58,431 nt of DNA, from contig CAJTLX010000016.1 in NCBI GenBank assembly GCA_910577165.1, positions 1-58,431 of the forward strand. Direction: 5' to 3'. The position numbers and the translations under genes were made by a program. Each line of letters starts with the position of its first letter. Position 1 is the first letter of the stretch. Of the stretch, positions 16,965 through 26,116 are shown piece by piece. Origin of the DNA: an uncultured Lachnospiraceae bacterium. GTDB lineage: Bacteria > Bacillota > Clostridia > Lachnospirales > Lachnospiraceae. A model generated the notes under the pieces. The model was given only the letters and a program-made list of their open reading frames with translations, had not been told where the DNA came from and did not search any database.

Positions 16965-17585
16965 CTACCGGAATCGGACTTCCTTGTAGATGGTTACGAC
17001 AAACGATACAATCTGCTGAATCACACTGAAAAAGAGCAGCCCGATAAAGAGTAAGATCGCCATACCGATAATTGTAAAGATCGTCGTAAAAATCGTTTTC
17101 TTTACCGAATACTGGTGCGTTACCATCATTCCAAACAAGAGCAACGCTCCCGTCCAGAGATAACTTATGGTCGAAAATACATAGTAGAAAGTTCCTTCCT
17201 CAACCGTAATCAGATGGCTCATGCCGACAAGTGGGAACTGAATCAGCCAGAGCGGGACCAAGGAATATCCGGTAAAGATAATGATATCCCGCATTTTTCC
17301 CTCGCCGTCCATCAGCGAGGTCAAACACCAGTTCGAGATGCACCAGAGAATACACATAAGCCCAACTGAGACAATATCCACCATAACATCGATGGTTTCC
17401 AAACGGTTCGTATTAAACAAAAACGCCGTATTTTGCTTCTGCACCACAAGCATAAAGATTGTCAGCACAACAAAGGTAAGGGAAGCGGCGACGGAACCAC
17501 GATGTTCTTTTTTCAGATCCCAAAAGCCGTCAAAGGGATGGAAAATAACATGGAACCCATATTTTAGCGTTCTGAGATATTGCAT
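16965..17585 (-). CDS. YIP1-family membrane protein
   Basis: 206 residues, about five membrane segments (from about residues 33-52, 70-90, 105-125, 140-160 and 172-200). The N-terminal YGFHVIFHPFDGFWDLKKEHRGS is typical of Yip1-like proteins of sugar operons. The start overlaps the end of the NHL gene by 22 bases, so translation is likely coupled. It is perhaps a membrane partner of the NHL and DUF5696-type proteins; its activity is unknown. Confidence 0.7.
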   Translation of the reverse strand: MQYLRTLKYGFHVIFHPFDGFWDLKKEHRGSVAASLTFVVLTIFMLVVQKQNTAFLFNTNRLETIDVMVDIVSVGLMCILWCISNWCLTSLMDGEGKMRDIIIFTGYSLVPLWLIQFPLVGMSHLITVEEGTFYYVFSTISYLWTGALLLFGMMVTHQYSVKKTIFTTIFTIIGMAILLFIGLLFFSVIQQIVSFVVTIYKEVRFR

Positions 17586-19066
17586 TTCGCCTCACCTACC
17601 CATCTTTTTATTTTTTTCGATACCGCAAAAATCAGGACAGCGACAATTACGATGGCGATCAGACCCATATATTTTCCGAAATTGTCCTGCATCAGTTCCT
17701 TGCGGTAAAATTGGAATGCCTTGGTGTAATATTTCCGGCTGTTGCCCAGCTCAAAATATTCCATCGCTTCCTTGTAATTCCCCTCTTTTAAATAGGTCTT
17801 GCCAATTCCGATATAGGCAACCTCGCTGTTGGCATTGCGAAGAAGCACTTCCTGCCAAAGTTCATATGAGAGCGGTTCATTCCCTGCATGATGTGCTGAG
17901 AGCGCGCCGAGAAGTGCCTCCCCGTACTCTGTGATCTCATAGACTAAGATGCTGCCAAGCTGTGCGTCCAGCACATAAATCTTTGACTGATCATCATTTA
18001 GTGCCAGGGCAACTGGATTTCTGGTAAGTCCGGCACGCCCGCCCTTGCCGCCGAAAATAAAGAGCGAATTGCCATCGTAATCGTAGCAGAAAATCTTGCC
18101 CCCGGCATTGTCAAGAATAAAATAGCAGCCGTACTCCGTCGCGGCGATATCGGTAAATGAGGACCATGCCGCATCGTCCGTCGCAGAGTACAGATCGCCG
18201 ATAATATCTGTATTTCCAAGCCGTCTAAGTACATCCGTGCCCGTCGGGTTTAAGCGTCTTACGGCATCCGCGCCATTTAGATGGTCTTCCGCCGAGAGAT
18301 TTGAGATCGTCGCGTAGACGAAATTATTGTGATCCACGAAAATATTGCTGTACTCTGTCGGAATAATGGTTTCCATTCTCTGCTTTTGCGCGTCGGTGGA
18401 AAAATAATTCTTCCATATATATTCAAACATCGATACCGAGACCTGTGTGGCTCCCATAAAGCCCTGGAATTCTCCGTTGCGGTCAAATTCCACTAACCCC
18501 ATATTGATTCCGTAAGCGATCACATAGATTCTCTCCGCCCTGTCCACCACTACTTTTGTTGGCACATATTTCTGAGATTCAGTAATTAACTCCGTCTGCG
18601 GTCTTCCAATCTCGCGGATAAATTCCCGTTCAGGCGAAAATTCTACTATGCGTCCGTTGCCGGAATCCGCGACGTAGATATGACCTTCCTCCGTAACAAA
18701 AACCCCCTGCGGCTGCTTAAAGCTATCTTCCGCATTGTTCTTTGATGCAAAGGAAGAAAGTTCAAAGAGCATTTCCCCGGAAGTATCAAGTGCCACAATC
18801 CGGTTATTGTCCATATCCGCAATGTAGAGTACATTATCCCGGATAAAGAGATCCTGCGGATTTTTTAAGTTTGTGCCTGACTGTAAGTAAGAAAGTTCCT
18901 CTGCATAAAGATATGCAGGGGGCTGCAAAACATCCTCGCCCCACCAGTCATAACTGTAGGTATCATAGGGCATTGTATCGGCCTTTACTGTCGCCGCCGG
19001 AAAGATAAGGCATTCTACGCTTAAAAGCAGACAGAGCAGTTTCGCAAAAGTTTTTGAATTTTTCAT
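17564..19066 (-). CDS. Exported NHL-repeat protein with a C-terminal membrane anchor
   Basis: 500 residues. A signal peptide (residues 1-29) is followed by NHL beta-propeller repeats (NPQDLFIRDNVLYIADMDNNRIVAL; QPQGVFVTEEGHIYVADSGNGRIVEF; a late blade DQSKIYVLDAQLGSILVYE). A TPR-like stretch (AYIGIGKTYLKEGNYKEAMEYFELG, about residues 410-435) and one membrane helix (about 462-482, GLIAIVIVAVLIFAV) with a basic tail follow. It is therefore displayed outside the cell and anchored at its C-terminus. The propeller could bind carbohydrate or scaffold the transporter; this is inferred from context only. Confidence 0.75.
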   Translation of the reverse strand: MKNSKTFAKLLCLLLSVECLIFPAATVKADTMPYDTYSYDWWGEDVLQPPAYLYAEELSYLQSGTNLKNPQDLFIRDNVLYIADMDNNRIVALDTSGEMLFELSSFASKNNAEDSFKQPQGVFVTEEGHIYVADSGNGRIVEFSPEREFIREIGRPQTELITESQKYVPTKVVVDRAERIYVIAYGINMGLVEFDRNGEFQGFMGATQVSVSMFEYIWKNYFSTDAQKQRMETIIPTEYSNIFVDHNNFVYATISNLSAEDHLNGADAVRRLNPTGTDVLRRLGNTDIIGDLYSATDDAAWSSFTDIAATEYGCYFILDNAGGKIFCYDYDGNSLFIFGGKGGRAGLTRNPVALALNDDQSKIYVLDAQLGSILVYEITEYGEALLGALSAHHAGNEPLSYELWQEVLLRNANSEVAYIGIGKTYLKEGNYKEAMEYFELGNSRKYYTKAFQFYRKELMQDNFGKYMGLIAIVIVAVLIFAVSKKIKRWVGEAKCNISER

Positions 19067-19080
19067 CTTTGCTTCCCCTC

Positions 19081-19959
19081 CTATTCCTTGATACCCGATG
19101 ATGCCATCGTCTCAATAATATTACTCTGGCTGACCACAAAGATTACGATCGGGACAATCATCATAATCACCGTTACCGCCGCCGTCGCCCCAGCCCTTGA
19201 GATACCGCCCGCCGCAATCTGGGAGAGCGCGTAAGGCAAAGTCTTTAACTCCTCGCTGTAAATATAATTCGCGCCCTGCGCATTCCACAGATCCTGGAAG
19301 GAAAAAATAATCAGTGTCAGCCAAGCCGACTTTACCTGCGGCATTGCAATTCTGAAAAATGTGTGTACTTCGCTTGCCCCATCGATGCGTGCTGCCTCAA
19401 GGAGCGTATCTGGAATCTGTTCCATAAACTGCTTCATCAAAAAGAGTCCAAGCGGTTTTGCCAGTGCCGGAACCACAATGGCAACATAGTGGTCGAGCCA
19501 GCCGATCTTGCTCATAATCAGATAGTTCGGGATCGCTGTTACCTGACCGGAGAACATTAACGCTGTCACGATAATGCCGAAGATCATGTTTCTCCCCGGA
19601 AATTTATGTTTTGCAAGCGCGTAAGCACACATACTGGCAATAATCAGATGTCCGAGCGTACCGGTCAGTGTAATAAATACTGTGTTGAATATGTATCTGG
19701 AAAACGGTACCCACGATTCAGACATCAATACAAAAACATCATGATAATTTTTTCCCGTAGGGTTGCGAACCAACAGTCTTGGCGGGAATACAAAGAGTTC
19801 CTCAAGCGGTTTTAGGGAGTTGCTGATGGAGAGTACAAGAGGCACTACCATAAAAGCACCCATCAAAACCAAAAGCAGCATATTGAGGAAATTTCCTGCC
19901 GCAGAATGGTTCGGCTTTGCGCGTTTCTTTTTTCTGAATACTGCGGAAACTGCACTCAT
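19081..19959 (-). CDS. Sugar ABC transporter permease, MalG type, second system
   Basis: 292 residues with about six membrane segments, first near residues 27-50. The EAA loop is LLEAARIDGASEVHTFFRIAMP (about residues 187-208), the CUT1 MalG consensus. It follows the MalF-type gene 19961-20905 with one base between. It is a complete second importer in the same operon, distinct in sequence from 12202-13239. Confidence 0.92.
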   Translation of the reverse strand: MSAVSAVFRKKKRAKPNHSAAGNFLNMLLLVLMGAFMVVPLVLSISNSLKPLEELFVFPPRLLVRNPTGKNYHDVFVLMSESWVPFSRYIFNTVFITLTGTLGHLIIASMCAYALAKHKFPGRNMIFGIIVTALMFSGQVTAIPNYLIMSKIGWLDHYVAIVVPALAKPLGLFLMKQFMEQIPDTLLEAARIDGASEVHTFFRIAMPQVKSAWLTLIIFSFQDLWNAQGANYIYSEELKTLPYALSQIAAGGISRAGATAAVTVIMMIVPIVIFVVSQSNIIETMASSGIKE

Positions 19960-19960
19960 T

Positions 19961-20905
19961 TTATTGTCCCACCTTTCGTAACAGGAATTGTACCAGCTTA
20001 TTGCACAGGATCATCACCATAAACAGTAAGGTCGCAATCGCCGAGGCATACCCCATCTCAAAGCGGATGGTACCGTAATCGACTAAGTGCGAAACTACCG
20101 TGTGCGCCGCATAGCTGACACTTGGGAATCCTGCGAGAGCCGCCAACTGGTCATGGATGGCAAAGGACGAGGTAATTGTCATTACCGCACCGAACATTAA
20201 CTGTGGCTTCATCGACGGAAGTGTGATATACCATAACTCTTGGAAGCGGTTTTTGATCCCGTCCATATAGCCTGCCTCGTAGAGGCTTCGATCTACGTTT
20301 TGAAGACCTGCGATAAAGGAGAGGAAACCCGTTCCCATACTCATCCACAAAACAACAATAATCAGAATTGGCTGAATGTATGTCGCATCCTCAAACCACA
20401 GAATTGGCGAGTAGATCGCGCCCAATTTCATCAGCCACCCATTGGCAAAACCGTAAGAGTCACTGGAAAAAATGAATTTCCAGATAAAGTACGCCTGCCC
20501 GGAAATGGTCGGCGCGTAAAAGACCAGAGTCATAATCGCGCGAAGCACCGGTTTTTTGATCTCATTGATCATCCAGGCAATAATTAATGCCATAAAATAG
20601 CCCACAGGTCCTGTAACCACTGCGAACAGAAAGGTATTTTTGACCGCTGTCAAAAACACATCGTCCGCGAAAAATAAATTGATATAATTCTGCCAACCGA
20701 TAAATCGGGGCGATTCAAGGACATTATAATAGGTAAAACTAAGCCCGATCGAGGTCACTACCGGAACCAGATAAAAGACCGTAAAGATAATGCAGTACGG
20801 AGCAATAAACAAAAATGATATTTTTGATTTCTTCATCTGTTTCCAGGTGGCCTTCCGTCTTCTCGCAAGATCCGCCCGCAGAATATGCATCAAACCCTTC
20901 TCCAT
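19961..20905 (-). CDS. Sugar ABC transporter permease, MalF type, second system
   Basis: 314 residues; first membrane segment about residues 28-52 (ISFLFIAPYCIIFTVFYLVPVV). The EAA loop YEAGYMDGIKNRFQELWYITLP (about residues 225-246) docks the ATPase. Start ATG 20905 lies 30 bases after the large binding-protein gene. It pairs with 19081-19959 and the binding protein 20936-23845. Confidence 0.92.
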   Translation of the reverse strand: MEKGLMHILRADLARRRKATWKQMKKSKISFLFIAPYCIIFTVFYLVPVVTSIGLSFTYYNVLESPRFIGWQNYINLFFADDVFLTAVKNTFLFAVVTGPVGYFMALIIAWMINEIKKPVLRAIMTLVFYAPTISGQAYFIWKFIFSSDSYGFANGWLMKLGAIYSPILWFEDATYIQPILIIVVLWMSMGTGFLSFIAGLQNVDRSLYEAGYMDGIKNRFQELWYITLPSMKPQLMFGAVMTITSSFAIHDQLAALAGFPSVSYAAHTVVSHLVDYGTIRFEMGYASAIATLLFMVMILCNKLVQFLLRKVGQ

Positions 20906-20935
20906 CTTCCTACCTCATTTCTGCATCAATTGATT

Positions 20936-23845
20936 TTATTTTGCCTCCAGGCCAAACTCAATCCGCTTGTTTGTAATCTCGTTGTTGATGGTCTTGACAT
21001 AATCCTCAAGCGTTTCTCTTGGATCTTCCTTGCTGTTGTAGACTGCATAGAAGGCATTCTTTACATGACGCTCGGTAAAATAACCCCCCGGAATCTCCGG
21101 CACGACTTTCACCCAGTCCATCTGTGCCTTGAGCTGCTTTAAATCTCTGCTCGTCCAAGGCAGATTCTCTAAGGCTTTCGTGTTCGCTGTCGCCACACGT
21201 CCAGCCACACCTAAGATATTTTCCACCTCAACGCCGTAGGAGGTCTGTGTCTCCTCGCTCATCCACCATTTTAGAAATTCCCAGGACTCCTGCTTGCGCT
21301 TTGAAGTATCTAGGATAATCACTGCCGACTGCCCTGCAAGCACGGAATGATCCACATTGCCATTCTCATCCTCATAGCCCGGCACCACCGTAAAGCCCCA
21401 GAGTCCCTTGATTTCCGGCGCGAAGACGGAGAGGTAACTGTACTGCGTGTAGTCTGCGATGGCAAGCGGCATCTCGCCCGTGCGGAACCGGTTTGCAAAA
21501 TCGTAGGTAACTGGCATACGGTAATCCACATAATTACTCGTCCACTGCGTAAAAGCCTGTACTGCGGCTTCGGTGTCAAGTCCACTCCCCTTGCCGTCCA
21601 CCGAGTAGTACGAACCGCCGTGCTGGTATAAGCACATCCCGTAGGAGGAATAATCCGGGGAAATTCCGATATTCATGTTGTTCTTCTGGATAACGGCCAG
21701 ACACTCGTAAAACTCATCCCAGGTGCGCGGCACATTAAGTCCAAGTTCCTTTAAAATATCCGCCCGGTAGAATAGCATCGGAAAAGAAGAAGTCTGCGGC
21801 AGTGCATACACACCGTCATTTAAACGGAACATATTAAGTGCGTCGTCAAAGAACCAGTCGGAAACTTCGTCAAAATCGGAAAACTGTGTCAGATCTGTCG
21901 CAGCCTTGCGCAATGCGTAATTGACTGGCTCCTTGCTCGCAACGCCCAGTGCCACATCCGGTCCCTGACCTGCAAGTGTGGCGGAAAGCAGGATATCACG
22001 GTTTACTAATTTTACATTGACCGGAATTCCCTTCGCCTCCACAAAATAATTGTCCACCAAATTCTTCAACACATTTGCCTGGTCACGCCCGGAACCGGAA
22101 GCGGAAGCTGCTGCGGATGCATCCGCCAACATCCAGACTTCAACCGTGCCCGAACCATAGACATTTCCGATACTCTCATAATCCTCGGTAAAGCTTGCGA
22201 GGAATGCTCTCCACTCGTGCATTACCTTCTGCCAGAACCCCGCCTTTGCCTTTGGCAATTTGCTTCCCGCTGACTGCACAAGCAGATAATCAATCTGGAG
22301 TGGCTGCTCCTTCATCGAGAGCGTCCAGGAGCCAAGCGCGATAATATTATCCTTGAATGCTGACCACTGTTTTGCAATAGTTTCAGGTTTCTTACTCATA
22401 TTGCCAAGCTGGATAATCAGATTGTCAAGTGCCACTGACTCGCTGCCGCTCGACCCTTTCGCGTAAGCTTTTACTCTGGCTGAGAGATCCTGGATAATTT
22501 CATACTGCTCCTTTAGGATGGCGAGTGCCTCCGGAGTCTTTAACTCAAGCTGATAATCGCGCATGGAGTCCGGCGATGAACCAATCACCATCAAAAGCTG
22601 ACGGTACGCGCGGTTTAACTCAAAAATACTGTTGTCCGCCTCATTTAAAATTTGCGCCATTTCCTGTCCGAGTACCACTTCCATCGTAAACAGATGAACT
22701 CCTGCGCTAAGATAAAAGCGATAGGCATTCTCCCCGTCCCCAAGTGTTGTGATATCCCAGTTATTATCATAATAAAAGCGTAACTCCGCCGCCTCCTTAA
22801 ATGGCAGCTCCCCATCGATGGCAAACGAGCGCACCACAGTCACGCCCTGCTTGATGCTCTGTTTATACTTGACCGCAATCTCATAAAAGCCATCCTCCGG
22901 AACAGTAACTTCCCAGCTGATCCACTGTCCGGTCTGGTTCCAGTTATTTCCGCCGATGCTGTTCATCCGGATCTTTGACGGGTGATACGGCTCCGTTAGC
23001 GGGGAGGTACGGTCATTGACCGGATAGAGCGTCGAATCGGATTTAAATACCGCGTCCTCGCCCTGAATCTTAATCGGCTCGGAAAGGGTAATATCCCTTC
23101 CTCCCCTCCCCTGATACTCCGAATAATATGTTGCATAATCCGTAGCCTGTGGCTGCTTAGTCAGAGTAATCGCACCGATGGCCATCGGCTCTTTTGTCGA
23201 GGTTAGAGAAATGGTGTTTTTCCCCTTCTCAAAATAAAAATAGTATGCGTCCGCCTCGTAGCCGGAACTGTCCTTGCACCAGCCCTCACGCCAGACACGC
23301 TCCTCCACCTGGGACGGGCGGATATGATTGCCGCGCGCGTCCGATCGCACGGCGGTATCGTTTTTCCAAACTCGAGAAAACTCCAGGGACTGCGCCCCGT
23401 CAAATGGCAGCTCCCCATTGATGCGCAGCTCGCGCTCAATCGTGTTGCCCTTGCCCTCCATCGGAAAATAGTCGAGTTTTATCTGATAAAAGCCCGCATC
23501 TAAAACATCTACTTCCCAGCAAATTTCCCCTTCCTCGGCGGTCAGTGCCACATTTCCAGAAAAGCCTTCATACCCGGACTTGCTGGTAAAGCCCACATCC
23601 GCACTCTGATACGCGCCACCCTCGATACGGATCTGCCCTTCCGGGTAGGCTGCGCCCTTATGAGCGTCCAGATATTCCCGGTAGCTGATTGTTTCATAGA
23701 CGATCGACAGCAGATCTTTTGCATCGGTTTCCTGTGCCGCATCTTCCTGTGCAGCCGCACGATATGCGGGCACTGCACCCGAAAATAGGGTCGCCGCGGT
23801 TAATATCGCTGCCAGCCGGAACCCAAATTTTTTCTTCATCGCCAT
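20936..23845 (-). CDS. Very large binding protein with two N-terminal carbohydrate-binding-like modules
   Basis: 969 residues from ATG 23845. Three overlapping Met/Leu starts precede it; 23845 is best spaced (6 nt) from the GGGGG site. A signal peptide without a lipobox cysteine is followed by two similar beta-sandwich modules: EICWEVDVLDAGFYQIKLDYFP...INGELPFDGA (about 105-165) and WISWEVTVPEDGFYEIAVKYK...IDGELPFKEA (about 300-360). A helical linker (about 400-560) and an Ala/Ser patch come next, then a typical sugar-binding domain from about residue 570 (VEVWMLADAS...GPDVALGVASKEP...GVYALPQTSSFPMLFYRADIL...WEFLKWWMSEE). Ordinary CUT1 binding proteins have about 430 residues. It serves the permeases just downstream. 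Confidence 0.85.
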   Translation of the reverse strand: MAMKKKFGFRLAAILTAATLFSGAVPAYRAAAQEDAAQETDAKDLLSIVYETISYREYLDAHKGAAYPEGQIRIEGGAYQSADVGFTSKSGYEGFSGNVALTAEEGEICWEVDVLDAGFYQIKLDYFPMEGKGNTIERELRINGELPFDGAQSLEFSRVWKNDTAVRSDARGNHIRPSQVEERVWREGWCKDSSGYEADAYYFYFEKGKNTISLTSTKEPMAIGAITLTKQPQATDYATYYSEYQGRGGRDITLSEPIKIQGEDAVFKSDSTLYPVNDRTSPLTEPYHPSKIRMNSIGGNNWNQTGQWISWEVTVPEDGFYEIAVKYKQSIKQGVTVVRSFAIDGELPFKEAAELRFYYDNNWDITTLGDGENAYRFYLSAGVHLFTMEVVLGQEMAQILNEADNSIFELNRAYRQLLMVIGSSPDSMRDYQLELKTPEALAILKEQYEIIQDLSARVKAYAKGSSGSESVALDNLIIQLGNMSKKPETIAKQWSAFKDNIIALGSWTLSMKEQPLQIDYLLVQSAGSKLPKAKAGFWQKVMHEWRAFLASFTEDYESIGNVYGSGTVEVWMLADASAAASASGSGRDQANVLKNLVDNYFVEAKGIPVNVKLVNRDILLSATLAGQGPDVALGVASKEPVNYALRKAATDLTQFSDFDEVSDWFFDDALNMFRLNDGVYALPQTSSFPMLFYRADILKELGLNVPRTWDEFYECLAVIQKNNMNIGISPDYSSYGMCLYQHGGSYYSVDGKGSGLDTEAAVQAFTQWTSNYVDYRMPVTYDFANRFRTGEMPLAIADYTQYSYLSVFAPEIKGLWGFTVVPGYEDENGNVDHSVLAGQSAVIILDTSKRKQESWEFLKWWMSEETQTSYGVEVENILGVAGRVATANTKALENLPWTSRDLKQLKAQMDWVKVVPEIPGGYFTERHVKNAFYAVYNSKEDPRETLEDYVKTINNEITNKRIEFGLEAK

Positions 23846-23871
23846 CATCAACCCCCTTTATTATTTTATTG

Positions 23872-25962
23872 CTATCTATTTAATTCCCACGAATCCTGCC
23901 AGGAAATGCTCATCTTCCCCTCGTCATCAAAAAGAACCGGAAGCCAGATATATCTTGAATCGGAAAGATTATCGCTGTTCCAACGATCTCCCATATAGAC
24001 GATCGTGCCGTCGTCCGCCTCAAAAATACAAGTACTTTGAGAATCAAATGTTGTGCGCTTTTCATCTCCGATACAAGGATCGCCCATATCCTTCCACTCG
24101 CCGAAAATCTCGTTCGCCATCCAGTATCTTGCCTGGTTTGGTGCCCAGCCCGTAGCACCGGAAGTCATCAGATAATATTTTCCGTCCCTCTTGATTATCG
24201 CTGGTGCTTCTCTCTGTGCCCCCGGATAGAGGCGGACAAAATCCTTTCCATATACGGCATTCTCCGGCTCTGTGCAGAGATAATCGTAGGCATCATTTAA
24301 TTTTGATATGTAGATAGTGAGGTTTTCCTCGCTTGAATAGATGATATAGGCCGTGCCGTCATCATCCACAAAAAGATTCATATCGCGTGCCATCCCCTTG
24401 CTCTGCGGATGCATATCTTCCTGATCCTCCGGGCAGGTATTTAAACGGTAACGATCAACAAAACGGAATGGTCCATAAGGAGTATCACAGACTGCTAACC
24501 CCGCGCTCGCTGCCGCATAGTTTGCATCGCTCGTCTCCGTCGGTCCGTCCGCGTGGAACCAGAGAAGATACTGTCCTGTCTTTTCATTGTAAATCATCTT
24601 AGGACGCTCAATTACAGAAGTCGAATCATTGATGCAGCGGTATACATTGTCAAGCTGCTCTTTGGTGTAGCCCGCGTAAAGCTCCTTGAAATATTCTTTG
24701 GTTTCAAGTTCCTCGCGGCTTGTCACATTGCGCATCACCACTCCCTCGAAATCCCAGTTATACAGATCGCTTGAACTGTAGGCGCAAATTCCGCCGCGAT
24801 ACCCCTTTGTCTTATCCTCTCCGACCCACCACCATTTTTCTACAAGCTCCCCGGTCTCTTTATCTTTTACGGTAAGCTTCTGCACCTGACCTCCGTGCGC
24901 CTGAATTTTATTTCCATCCGTGTCCTGCCAGGTCTTTCCCGGCGTAAATGCACTATAACTCATCTTCTTTTCCAACCCCTCAAATGCTTTTTTTAATTCT
25001 TCGTATGCCGTGCGAATTTCTTCTACCCCGGCATCTTCTTTATCTGCTACTCTCATTGCGGACTCTCTGCTCTCCCTGTAACGATCCGCTGTCACCGTGC
25101 GGTACTCGGTTAACTCTGTATCGGAAACCGCACGGTGTTCCAGCAACATTGCAAGCACCTCTGTGTCATACTCCGGCACTGCCCTCACCATAATATAGCT
25201 GAGTTCCGGGTTCTGCAGCGCGCTGCTGCCACGCTTTGCATTGTAAACGAAAAGATCCAGTTCTCCGTCCGTCACCTCAGTTTCAAAAGAATACTCCGTC
25301 TCCTTAAATTTTAAAATTTTCTGTCCGGAAACCATCTCCACTCCCTCCGCCCGAATATCAATCGTTCTCGGAGAGAACGGGTCATAAAAACCACAGGTCA
25401 CTTCATAATTGCCTACAGGCAGTTCAAAATAATACTGGTATCCGGTATCCTCCGTATAGATGGCATCCTCAGCAATCCCCCATTTTGCTGCCTTCCGATC
25501 CTCACCCTGCACATCCCCCTGCGCCTGCATATACTCTTTTGGAAGATATCCCCAATCTCTCCCGCTTCCCTTATCCGTCTGGAATTCCTGGTCGGGCACA
25601 CTCTGAAACAAACCAAACCCATCTAAGGAGGAGGAAGCTGTCGAGGCACAGTTTACAAAATAGAGGAGAAAATCATTTGCGACAAGGGAATCCTTTTGTG
25701 GAAGGGAGACAATCTGTGACAGCTCCTTTTTGGAATGAACCAAGGACTCTTTCTCTGTAGGAGTTGGAGTCGGAGTCGGATCAAGTGTCGGGGTAATCCC
25801 TTCCTCCCCCTCCTTAGAGGAATCCTCCGCCCCCTTATAGGATGTTGGCTCTGGAGAAATGGTCGCATCCGCATTCGTCTCGCCATCCTGCCCGCACCCC
25901 GATAGCAGGAGAAGCATCGCAAGAGATGATATTAGCTTTCTGTACCGTGCTGTTTTTTCCAT
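23872..25962 (-). CDS. GH43-type glycoside hydrolase lipoprotein (exo-beta-1,3-galactanase-like)
   Basis: 696 residues from ATG 25962. Lipobox LSGC (near residue 22), a Thr/Pro-rich linker, a beta-sandwich carbohydrate-binding-like domain (about 90-290; GYQYYFELPVGNYEVTCGFYDP), a short helical hinge, then a five-bladed GH43 domain (about 340-end). The blades carry IQAHGG, ICAYSSSDLYNWDFEG, VIERPKMIYNEKTGQYLLW, ARDMNLFVDDDGTAYIIYSS, REAPAIIKRDGKYYLMTSGATGW and TTFDSQST, which I recall from the GH43 group of exo-1,3-galactanases. The usual N-terminal catalytic Asp is not evident (Gln-Ala-His instead), as in galactanases that lack the classical base. It is the first gene of the operon, so its product likely feeds the transporters. 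Confidence 0.75.
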   Translation of the reverse strand: MEKTARYRKLISSLAMLLLLSGCGQDGETNADATISPEPTSYKGAEDSSKEGEEGITPTLDPTPTPTPTEKESLVHSKKELSQIVSLPQKDSLVANDFLLYFVNCASTASSSLDGFGLFQSVPDQEFQTDKGSGRDWGYLPKEYMQAQGDVQGEDRKAAKWGIAEDAIYTEDTGYQYYFELPVGNYEVTCGFYDPFSPRTIDIRAEGVEMVSGQKILKFKETEYSFETEVTDGELDLFVYNAKRGSSALQNPELSYIMVRAVPEYDTEVLAMLLEHRAVSDTELTEYRTVTADRYRESRESAMRVADKEDAGVEEIRTAYEELKKAFEGLEKKMSYSAFTPGKTWQDTDGNKIQAHGGQVQKLTVKDKETGELVEKWWWVGEDKTKGYRGGICAYSSSDLYNWDFEGVVMRNVTSREELETKEYFKELYAGYTKEQLDNVYRCINDSTSVIERPKMIYNEKTGQYLLWFHADGPTETSDANYAAASAGLAVCDTPYGPFRFVDRYRLNTCPEDQEDMHPQSKGMARDMNLFVDDDGTAYIIYSSEENLTIYISKLNDAYDYLCTEPENAVYGKDFVRLYPGAQREAPAIIKRDGKYYLMTSGATGWAPNQARYWMANEIFGEWKDMGDPCIGDEKRTTFDSQSTCIFEADDGTIVYMGDRWNSDNLSDSRYIWLPVLFDDEGKMSISWQDSWELNR

Positions 25963-25992
25963 ATAATCCCGCCTTTTTTGTTTTGTAGAATT

Positions 25993-26021
25993 TAACAAAA
26001 GCAATCGTTCTGCTTTTGTTA
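25993..26021. repeat. 11-bp inverted repeat in the 5' leader of the glycan operon
   Basis: TAACAAAAGCA (25993-26003) and TGCTTTTGTTA (26011-26021) are exact complements around a 7-nt loop. It lies between the predicted transcription start (about 26035) and the first gene, so it could be a repressor operator or an mRNA hairpin. TTTAACAAA here recurs at 26111-26119. Confidence 0.6.
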
Positions 26022-26041
26022 GTTATGACCACTTTTTAGAT

Positions 26042-26070
26042 AGTATACTGTATTTCTTTTGGTTTGTCAA
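26042..26070 (-). promoter_or_regulatory. Promoter of the glycan-uptake operon
   Basis: On the minus strand -35 TTGACA (26065-26070) and -10 TATACT (26042-26047) are separated by 17 nt. It would drive all genes down to the terminator at 10510. Operator-like palindromes flank it on both sides. Confidence 0.85.
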
Positions 26071-26104
26071 TCGATGTACCGTAATTTTTTTTTAAGTTTT
26101 TTTC

Positions 26105-26116
26105 GTTAAATTTAAC
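26105..26116. promoter_or_regulatory. Palindromic operator-like site upstream of the glycan operon promoter
   Basis: GTTAAATTTAAC is a perfect 12-bp palindrome that extends imperfectly to TTCGTTAAATTTAACAAA. It lies about 35 bp upstream of the -35 box and shares TTTAACAAA with the inverted repeat in the leader. It may be a regulator site; LacI-type operators usually have a central CG, which is missing here, so the assignment is open. Confidence 0.4.

Noticed and set aside
17281..17934. 217-codon plus-strand frame across the YIP1 and NHL genes
   Set aside because: Antisense to two genes that overlap and have clear membrane and NHL patterns; Cys/Arg-rich composition of a shadow.
25413..25922. 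Minus-strand Arg-rich frames within the GH43 gene
   Set aside because: Out-of-frame shadows of the lipoprotein coding sequence.
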